This document shows, piece after piece, positions 18,566 through 25,236 of a DNA stretch of 64,000 nt (positions are counted from its first letter, which is position 1; every line of letters starts with the position of its first letter). The position numbers and the translations under genes are program-made. The DNA is from Streptomyces rapamycinicus NRRL 5491 (GTDB lineage Bacteria > Actinomycetota > Actinomycetes > Streptomycetales > Streptomycetaceae), in the NCBI RefSeq assembly GCF_024298965.1, contig NZ_CP085193.1, forward strand, positions 7,688,001 to 7,752,000, in the 5' to 3' direction. A model generated the notes under the pieces. The model was not told where the DNA came from, did no database searches, and saw only the letters and a list, made by a program, of their open reading frames with translations.

Positions 18566-20002
18566 TCAGTCCTGCGCCCGGCGGTTGAAGCCCCGGATAC
18601 CGATCGTCCCGAAGATCAGGATGGCCGCCGCGATGGCCGAGAAACAGATCCACAGCGGGATCGACTCCGGTGTCTTCGGTCCGGGGGTCAGCAGCAGTCC
18701 GCGCATCGCCTCGGTGACGTAGGTCAGCGGGTTGAAGGTGCACAGCACCTGGAACCAGCGGACGGACTCCAGGCTCCGCCACGGGAACTGCGTGGCCCCG
18801 GTGAACATGATCGGGGTCAGCGTCATGGCGAAGACGATGGAGATGTGGCGCGCGGGCGCCAGGGTGCCCAGGGTGAGGCCGACGCAGCCGCCGACGAGTC
18901 CGCCGAGGCTGAGGATGCCCAGCGTCACCGGCATCTTGTCCAGCGGCCAGGAGACGTCGTCCAGCAGCGCCAGACCGATCGGGATCATGACCAGCGAGCC
19001 GATCAGACCGCGCATCGCGCCGAAGACCGCCTTCTCCACCGCCACCAGGGCGACCGGGATGGGCGCGAGCAATCGGTCCTCGATCTCCTTGGTCCAGGAG
19101 AAGTCGATGGCCAGTGGCAGCGCGGTGTTCTGCAGGGCGACCAGGAAGCTGTTGAGCGCCACCACACCGGGCAGCAGCACCTGCTGGAAGCCGGGCTGGG
19201 TGAAGCCGATCTCGCCGAGCACCTTGCCGAAGACGAACAGCATGAAGAACGGTTCCACGATGACCTGGCCCAGGAAGGGGCCCATCTCGCGGCCGGTGAC
19301 GAAGATGTCGCGCCACAGGATGAAGAAGAACGTCCGCCACCGGTTGGCGCGGCGCCGGTGACGCCCGCTGCGGCGCTTGGCGTCGGGCAGTTCGAGTTCG
19401 AGTTCGGGCTGCGGCTCGGGTTCGGGCTCCACGAGCGGCGAACGGGCGTCCGCCGCCGCGATGATCGCGTTCAGCGCGGCCTTGGCGTCCTGCGCGGCCT
19501 GGGTCGCCGACGGGGCCGGTATGGGCTTGATGACCAGCGTCAGGGTGTCGCCGATGTCGCCGCCGCCGTGCGGGGCGCCCATACCCCTGGGCTCGTGGTG
19601 CCGGTGCTCCTGCGGCCGGCTCTCGTGGTGCCTGGGGTCATGCGGCCGGTTCTCGTGCTTGACCGGCGCGTTCGGGGCGGCCCTCTGGACCTCGGCACCC
19701 GCACGCGGGGCCTGGGCCTCCGGGCCGGGACGCGGAGCGGACGGCTTGGACCGTACGAGCACGGTCCGGGTGTCCTCGAAGCCGTCGTCCTCGGCGGAGT
19801 TGGGGTCGACGCGCCGCGGATCGGCGCTCCGCGGATCGGCGGCCCCGGTCCCGCCCGGCCTGGCGCCGGGGGTCCTGGGGTCGACGGGCCTGCGTGTCGC
19901 GTCGGACCGCTCACCGCCCTGGCCGGCCGGGGGCTGCTCCCCGGCGGCCTTGCCGCCGGGGGTGCCGTCCGTCGATGACGTGGGTCGTGAGGAGGAGCTC
20001 AT
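18566..20002 (-). CDS. ABC-2 type exporter permease with long disordered N-terminal extension
   Basis: A 478-residue protein, translationally coupled to the ATPase gene by an ATGA overlap. Residues about 220-478 are a normal ABC-2 permease (DrrB type) with six predicted membrane segments, for example VVALNSFLVALQNTALPLA and LGGLVGGCVGLTLGTL. The first 220 residues are unusual: low-complexity, rich in Pro, Arg, Gly, Ala and His, with tracts such as HHESRPQEHRHHEP and a Glu/Pro run (VEPEPEPQPELELELP). It should export the polyketide together with the ATPase. The extension is cytoplasmic by topology and has no function I can name. Confidence 0.9.
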   Translation of the reverse strand: MSSSSRPTSSTDGTPGGKAAGEQPPAGQGGERSDATRRPVDPRTPGARPGGTGAADPRSADPRRVDPNSAEDDGFEDTRTVLVRSKPSAPRPGPEAQAPRAGAEVQRAAPNAPVKHENRPHDPRHHESRPQEHRHHEPRGMGAPHGGGDIGDTLTLVIKPIPAPSATQAAQDAKAALNAIIAAADARSPLVEPEPEPQPELELELPDAKRRSGRHRRRANRWRTFFFILWRDIFVTGREMGPFLGQVIVEPFFMLFVFGKVLGEIGFTQPGFQQVLLPGVVALNSFLVALQNTALPLAIDFSWTKEIEDRLLAPIPVALVAVEKAVFGAMRGLIGSLVMIPIGLALLDDVSWPLDKMPVTLGILSLGGLVGGCVGLTLGTLAPARHISIVFAMTLTPIMFTGATQFPWRSLESVRWFQVLCTFNPLTYVTEAMRGLLLTPGPKTPESIPLWICFSAIAAAILIFGTIGIRGFNRRAQD

Positions 20003-21015
20003 CGCATCTCCTTCCCCGTCAGGTCGACAAAGACGTCTTCCAGGCTCGCCTTGCTCACATTCAGGTCCTTGATCTCGCACTCGGTGTCGGTCAGGGCCTT
20101 GATGACCGTGGGCAGTAGCACGGAGGACGGCGCGTTGCTGTAGACCTTCATCCGGAAGGTGCCGTCGTTGACGGCCGCGGCCCCGCCCATGTCGGCCTCG
20201 GCACCACCGAGCACCTCGACCCGCTCGGCGACCCCGAGGCCCTGCACCATGTGGACCACGCCGTTCATCCCGCTGTGCGGCGGGCGCACCGTGACGGTCA
20301 GCGCGGTGTTGCTCATCCGGCTGGTCAGCGCCTCGGGGGTGTCCAGAGCGAGCAGCTTGCCGTGGTCGACGATGCCGATCCGGTCACAGAGCTTGGACGC
20401 TTCCTCCATGTCGTGGGTGGTGATCACCACCGTGACGCCACGGGTCTTCAGTTCGGCGACCCGGTCGCGGACGAAGATCTGGGACTGTGGGTCGAGGCCG
20501 GTGGCCGGCTCGTCCAGGAACAGCACTCGGGGGCGGTGCATCAGCGCCCGCGCGATCATCACGCGCTGGGCCTGACCGCCGGAGACCTGGTCCGCCCGGG
20601 CCTTGGCATGGTCGCCGAGGCCGACCCACTCCAGGCTCTCGTCCGCCAGGCGATTGCGCTCCGAGCGGGGGAGACCGTGGTAGCCGGCGTGGAAGGTCAG
20701 GTTCTGACGGATCGTCAGTGACCGGTCCAGGTTGTTGCGCTGCGGCACGATGGCGAAGGACTGCCGGGCCACCGCCGGCCTGCGCACCACGTCGACGCCC
20801 TGCACGAAGGCGCGGCCGCCGCTGGGCGCGACACGGGTGGTCAGGATGCCGATGGTGGTGGTCTTACCCGCTCCGTTGGGCCCGAGGAAGCCGAAGACCT
20901 CACCGTGCCTGACGGTGAAGCTGAGATTGTCGACAGCCGGAACGGGCCGGCCGGGGTACTTCTTGACCAAGCCGTCGACAACGACGGCGAAATCAATAGG
21001 ACGTGTTGTGTTCAT
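19999..21015 (-). CDS. ABC transporter ATP-binding protein (DrrA family)
   Basis: A 338-residue protein from the ATG at 21015. It shows Walker A GPNGAGKTTT, Q-loop IVPQRNN, signature VSGGQAQR, Walker B LFLDEPATGLD, and the H-loop His in TTHDMEEA. The C-terminal domain after residue 235 is typical of DrrA proteins. With the ABC-2 permease it forms an export and self-resistance pump for the cluster product. It is first in the operon ATPase-permease-acyltransferase and is divergent from the thioesterase-like gene across a 325-bp region. Confidence 0.95.
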   Translation of the reverse strand: MNTTRPIDFAVVVDGLVKKYPGRPVPAVDNLSFTVRHGEVFGFLGPNGAGKTTTIGILTTRVAPSGGRAFVQGVDVVRRPAVARQSFAIVPQRNNLDRSLTIRQNLTFHAGYHGLPRSERNRLADESLEWVGLGDHAKARADQVSGGQAQRVMIARALMHRPRVLFLDEPATGLDPQSQIFVRDRVAELKTRGVTVVITTHDMEEASKLCDRIGIVDHGKLLALDTPEALTSRMSNTALTVTVRPPHSGMNGVVHMVQGLGVAERVEVLGGAEADMGGAAAVNDGTFRMKVYSNAPSSVLLPTVIKALTDTECEIKDLNVSKASLEDVFVDLTGKEMR

Positions 21016-21340
21016 CGCTGTCGTCGCACCGATTTAATTGGCTTGAGGAGACCATTACTTTGCACATGTTTAACACGACAGCTTGACTCCTGGCCCCTAA
21101 CTGCCCCCAGATTAGGGGGTAGTGGCACCGGTGAGGGGGCCTTAGGGGGCGCCCATCTGTGTCCCGCGCCACGTCGGGACGGGCGCGGTACCCGCATATA
21201 GCGCGTACCTCGAATAGCGGTTACTAGGGGTTGTGGCCCAGGAGAAGGGCTCATAGCCTCACGGAGTCAGCATCTCGGACGAGCGTGGTCGACGCGCCCC
21301 ACCGTGCACTCGTGCCCGGCCCCTCAGTGCAATCGCGGGG
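21016..21340. promoter_or_regulatory. Divergent regulatory region with repeated TTAGGGG motifs
   Basis: This 325-bp gap separates the exporter operon from the thioesterase/ligase pair. It holds CCCCTAA at 21094-21100, the inverted TTAGGGG at 21112-21118, a third TTAGGGGG at 21142 (exactly 30 bp further), and CTAGGGG near 21224. Repeated, phased, inverted sites in a divergent promoter are what a cluster activator would bind, and the LAL regulator encoded downstream is the obvious candidate. No -10/-35 pair can be assigned with confidence. Confidence 0.5.
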
Positions 21341-21997
21341 ATGTACTCCTTGAGCCAGATCAAGCCCGATGATGTGGGCCTTATTCGGATATTGCAAACG
21401 GAAACTCCGAGTAGTTTCCGGCTGATCTGTTTCCCGGAATCCGCCCACTCCACCGCGTACTACCTCTCACTGTCCGAGCTTCTGCTGCCCACGGTGGAGG
21501 TGCTGGCGATCCAGTACCCCCTGTACGCCGGGTTCGAGGACGATGAGCGGCTGACCGACTCCGCCGACCTCGCGGACCGGATCTTCGGTGCGCTGGGGGA
21601 GTGGATGGACCGCCCGCTGGCCTTCTTCGGCCACCGGGCCGGCGCCGATCTCGCCTACCGCGTCGCCGAGCGCCTGGAGCGGGAGACCGGGACGCCGCTG
21701 CTGACCCTGTTCGTCTCCGGCCGGACCGCGCACTGGGGCATGACCCTGGGGCCCCCGGCGCTCGGCTGCCGGATCGTCGCCCTCGCCGGTGAGGGCGACC
21801 CCAAGACCCCGCTGCGCGGCGTACGGGCCTGGCGGCGGCGGACGAGCGGACGATTCGACCTCGAGGTGTTTCCCGGTTCCCGCTACTACCTCGACTCGAG
21901 CCGGAGAGAGGTCGTCAACCTGGTGCACGACCAGCTGCTCTCCCAAGTCCCCGTCGACGCCGAGTGGGAAGCCGGCGCCGAAGACCAGGGAGCCTAG
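21341..21997 (+). CDS. Type II thioesterase-like protein lacking catalytic Ser and His
   Basis: A 218-residue protein of the type II thioesterase alpha/beta-hydrolase family. The normal elbow GHSxG reads GHRAG (FFGHRAGADLAY), so the nucleophile Ser is Arg, and the normal C-terminal GGHF reads GSRYY, so the catalytic His is also Arg. The Asp-bearing loop (AGEGDP) is kept, and the reading frame is intact and well formed. Active members remove aberrant acyl groups from PKS carrier proteins; this one cannot use that mechanism. It may bind acyl or ACP partners, or be a relic. It is followed 57 bp later by the acyl-CoA ligase in the same direction. GCGGGG lies directly before the ATG, so the start is not certain. 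Confidence 0.85.
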   Translation: MYSLSQIKPDDVGLIRILQTETPSSFRLICFPESAHSTAYYLSLSELLLPTVEVLAIQYPLYAGFEDDERLTDSADLADRIFGALGEWMDRPLAFFGHRAGADLAYRVAERLERETGTPLLTLFVSGRTAHWGMTLGPPALGCRIVALAGEGDPKTPLRGVRAWRRRTSGRFDLEVFPGSRYYLDSSRREVVNLVHDQLLSQVPVDAEWEAGAEDQGA

Positions 21998-22054
21998 GGG
22001 GGACCCGCCCAGGGCTGCCCGTACTCCTGAGCGAAAAGGAAAAGAGTACGTTCG

Positions 22055-23464
22055 ATGACCGCGAAGATCTACGCGCTCGACTCGGTGCAGACCCTGGCCG
22101 ACTTCGAGCTGGACGCGCTGCGCGTCGCCGATGTGATCCGCGAGCACGGGGTGACCCACGGCGACCGCGTCATCTTCAAGGCGGGCAACTCCGCCGCCTA
22201 CGTGAGCGTGCTGTTCGCGCTCATGCACGTGGGAGCCTCCATCGTCCTGACCGACCAGCAGGAGCACCCGGACGAGACCCGGCGGATAGCCGAGCGCACC
22301 GGTGCCGCGATCGCCTTCGTGGACGACGACGCGCCGATCCACGACGACATCCGTACGGTGAACCTCTACGAGCTGATCGCCCCGGCCGCCGGGCGCCCGC
22401 TCAACCGCCGGGAGCTGTCCTTCGACGCCTGGGCCGACCGGCGCGACGGCCTGATCATGTGGACCTCCGGTTCCACCGGCGAGCCCAAGGGCGCCGTCAA
22501 GTCCGGCCGTAAGTTCCTCACCAACCTGGAGCGCAACGCCGCCCAGGTCGGGCACCGGCCGGACGACGTACTGCTGCCGCTGCTGCCGTTCGCCCACCAG
22601 TACGGGCTGTCCATGGTGCTCATCGCCTGGCTCACCCGCTGCTCGCTGGTGATCGCCCCGTACAAGCGGCTGGACCGGGCCGTCCAGATGGCCGGGCGGA
22701 CCGGCGCCACGGTGATCGACGCCACCCCGTCCAGCTATCGCACCATGCTCAACCTGGTCGGCCGTAAGCCTTCGCTGCGGGGCCAGCTGGAGGGCGTCCG
22801 GATGTTCTGCTCGGGCGCCGCGCCGCTGGACGGCGCGCTCTCCGAGCGCTATGTGGCCGAATTCGGGCTGCCGCTGCTGGACAGCTACGGCAGCACCGAG
22901 CTGGGCAACATCGCCTTCGCCACCCTGGAGAACCCGGTCTCCTGCGGCCGGGCCATGGACGGCATCAAGCTGCGCGTCATCGACGAGGACGGCCACCCGG
23001 CCGCCCCCGGCGAGGCCGGCGAGATCGAGGTCGACACCCCGGACGCGCTCGAGGGCCACCTCGCGGCGGACGGCACCATCGACGCCGTGCCCACCGGCTG
23101 GCAGTCCACCGGCGACCTCGGCTACCTCGACGGGGAGGACAACCTCTTCGTCCTGGGACGGAAGTTCGCGGTGCACCGCTCCGGCTACACGCTCTACCCC
23201 GAGCTGATCGAGCGGAAGGCGGCCCTCGCCGGGATCTCCACCCGGATCGTGCCGCTCCCCGACGAGCGCCGCGCCGGTGACGAGCAGCTGGTCTTCTTCG
23301 TGGAGGACGAGGAGCTGCGGGACGCCAGGCACTGGCGGGAGCGGCTGTGCCAGGTGCTCCCGGTCTACGAACAGCCCAACCGGGTCGAGGTGCTGGAGGA
23401 CTTCCCGCTCAACCGCAACGGCAAGCCGGACAAGCGCCGCCTCGAGCAGCTCGCCCGGGGCTGA
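22055..23464 (+). CDS. Acyl-CoA ligase / adenylate-forming enzyme
   Basis: A 469-residue class I adenylate-forming enzyme with WTSGSTGEPKG (near 145), YGSTELG, STGDLGYLD, GRKFAVHRSG and the C-terminal Lys in NRNGKPDKRR. The ATG at 22055 is preceded by AAGGAAAAG. Such enzymes activate a carboxylic acid as acyl-AMP and pass it to CoA or a carrier protein. At 469 residues it is shorter than typical acyl-CoA synthetases, mainly at the N-terminus. In this neighbourhood it probably activates the starter acid made by the flavin enzyme encoded next door. It converges on that gene over a strong shared terminator. Substrate identity is inferred. Confidence 0.92.
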   Translation: MTAKIYALDSVQTLADFELDALRVADVIREHGVTHGDRVIFKAGNSAAYVSVLFALMHVGASIVLTDQQEHPDETRRIAERTGAAIAFVDDDAPIHDDIRTVNLYELIAPAAGRPLNRRELSFDAWADRRDGLIMWTSGSTGEPKGAVKSGRKFLTNLERNAAQVGHRPDDVLLPLLPFAHQYGLSMVLIAWLTRCSLVIAPYKRLDRAVQMAGRTGATVIDATPSSYRTMLNLVGRKPSLRGQLEGVRMFCSGAAPLDGALSERYVAEFGLPLLDSYGSTELGNIAFATLENPVSCGRAMDGIKLRVIDEDGHPAAPGEAGEIEVDTPDALEGHLAADGTIDAVPTGWQSTGDLGYLDGEDNLFVLGRKFAVHRSGYTLYPELIERKAALAGISTRIVPLPDERRAGDEQLVFFVEDEELRDARHWRERLCQVLPVYEQPNRVEVLEDFPLNRNGKPDKRRLEQLARG

Positions 23465-23483
23465 GATCCAGGGCCCAGACATG

Positions 23484-23520
23484 ACAGGGGGAGCCGACGG
23501 CGCGCATCGGCTCCCCCTGT
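23484..23520. terminator. Strong bidirectional terminator
   Basis: ACAGGGGGAGCCGA and TCGGCTCCCCCTGT form a perfect 14-bp stem with a 9-base loop between the convergent ligase and amine oxidase genes. Confidence 0.9.
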
Positions 23521-23537
23521 GCGTGACGCCGCGGCCG

Positions 23538-25196
23538 TCAGTCGTACGGAAGTTCCAGCGGCGCGAAGGTCTCGAAGAGATCGCCGGGGCCGGGGTTGTC
23601 CGGATGGGTGGTGCCGCCGAGGTGGCGGAGCACGCCCCACACCGCGTTCAGCGCCGTGGTGACCGCTCCCTCGGCGAAGCCGGCCGTCCAGGAGACATCG
23701 TCCCCGCACAGGAAGAAGCCCTGCTGCCCCGGATCCGTCCCGTCCTGCATGAACTGGGTGAACAGCCGCCGCTGATAGCGGTAGTGGCCGGGCAGGTTGT
23801 TCTTGAAGGCCCCCATGAAGCGGGGCTCGGTCTCCCAGGTGACGGTCAGCGGCCCCCCGATGATGTGCGACCGGATGTCCACATCCGGATAGATCGCGGC
23901 CAGCTTGGACAGCAGCGTCTCCAGCCGCTCCTCGGCGGAGAGCGTGGCGACCTTCAGCGAGTCGTCGTTCCAGGTGTACGACAGGCACATCACGCCGGGC
24001 CGGTCGGGTCCGTCGTCGAACAGATAGACCCCGCGCGGCATCCGGTCGGTGAGCGTCATGCTCATCGTGTCATGGCCGGTGGCCGGGTCGGTGTCCCGCC
24101 AGAACGGCCGGTCGACCAGGACGAACAGCTTGGACGCGCCCATGTAGTGGGTGCGCTCCACCGCCGTCCACTGCGGAGTGGACAGCAGTGTCGGATCGCA
24201 GTCGACCCGGTTCAGCAGCGTCCACACATGCGGGCTGAAGACCACCGCGGGGAACTCGCGCTCCTCGCCGCTCTCGTCCGTCACCCGGATGCCGTCGGCG
24301 GTCCGCCGCAGCCGGGTGACCGCGGGCCGGGGCCGGCCGCCGTGCAGCGAGGCCAGCGAGGTGCCCCGCGGCCAGTGTGCGAGCGTCTCGGGCCGGTGTT
24401 CCCACAGCCCGTTCGGCACCTGGGAGGAGCCGCCGACTATGCCCACCTGGTTGTCGTCGGCCTCGGTGACCACGACACGCAGGATCTCCAGCACCGAGTT
24501 GGGGAAGTCGGTGTCCCAGCCGCCGGTGCCGAACCCCACCTGGCCGAAGATCTCCCGGTGGCGGAACGACTGGAAGGTGGAGGAGGTGGCGAGGAAGCCG
24601 TAGAAGGACTGGTCGTCGAACTCCTTGACCAGCGAGTTCCATACGGTCTTCAGCGTGGTGACGTCCCGCCGCTGGATGGCGTCGCGCAGCGTGGCCAGGT
24701 CGGCCCGCTCCTGGAGCGCCTTGTCCCAGGCGTCGGCGACCTCCTGGTAGACCTCCGGAAGCTCGTCCACGGTGCGCGCCCGGTCCTGACCGCCGTTCAG
24801 GTCGATCAGCGTGCTCGCGGTGGCCGGCGCCAACGGATTAGGGAAAGGACGAGTGGACAGGCCCAGCAGATCGATGTAATGGAACAGCGAGCGGGCGGCG
24901 ACGGGAAAGCGCATGGCGCCCATCTCCGCCTTGTATTCCGGATTACCGGGGAAGGGCGTGGAGCGCATACGGCCGCCCAGTTGCTCCGCTTCATAAAGAA
25001 CTGGGGAAAGCCCTAGTCGTAGAAGCTCATAGGCCGCGGTCAGTCCGGACATCCCGCCGCCGATGACGGCGACTTCGGTTCCGTGCAGCGCGGCAGGCAG
25101 GGCGCCCAGACCTGCTGGATGGGACAGCCATCTGTCGTAGGAAAAGGGGAAATCCGGCACGAGCATCGTCGTGGCGGACGCGGTGGCGCACGTCAT
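23538..25196 (-). CDS. FAD-dependent amine oxidase / amino acid 2-monooxygenase-like enzyme
   Basis: A 552-residue protein from the ATG at 25196, which has GAGG 8 bases upstream; the frame is open further 5' without a good ribosome site. The dinucleotide fold VAVIGGGMSGLTAAYELL lies near residue 40, followed by E-x-LGGRM. The C-terminal FAD signature is FFLCGDDVSWTAGFAEGA. The overall pattern is that of flavin monoamine oxidases related to tryptophan and arginine 2-monooxygenases, which turn an amino acid into the one-carbon-shorter amide. In aminopolyol clusters such an enzyme makes 4-guanidinobutyramide from arginine for the starter unit; that role fits but is not shown. It is 40 bp downstream of the LAL regulator gene, probably co-transcribed. 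Confidence 0.88.
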   Translation of the reverse strand: MTCATASATTMLVPDFPFSYDRWLSHPAGLGALPAALHGTEVAVIGGGMSGLTAAYELLRLGLSPVLYEAEQLGGRMRSTPFPGNPEYKAEMGAMRFPVAARSLFHYIDLLGLSTRPFPNPLAPATASTLIDLNGGQDRARTVDELPEVYQEVADAWDKALQERADLATLRDAIQRRDVTTLKTVWNSLVKEFDDQSFYGFLATSSTFQSFRHREIFGQVGFGTGGWDTDFPNSVLEILRVVVTEADDNQVGIVGGSSQVPNGLWEHRPETLAHWPRGTSLASLHGGRPRPAVTRLRRTADGIRVTDESGEEREFPAVVFSPHVWTLLNRVDCDPTLLSTPQWTAVERTHYMGASKLFVLVDRPFWRDTDPATGHDTMSMTLTDRMPRGVYLFDDGPDRPGVMCLSYTWNDDSLKVATLSAEERLETLLSKLAAIYPDVDIRSHIIGGPLTVTWETEPRFMGAFKNNLPGHYRYQRRLFTQFMQDGTDPGQQGFFLCGDDVSWTAGFAEGAVTTALNAVWGVLRHLGGTTHPDNPGPGDLFETFAPLELPYD

Positions 25197-25236
25197 GGCA
25201 TCAACCTCGTTGGGGCCGAGCGGCTTCGCGGGGAGA

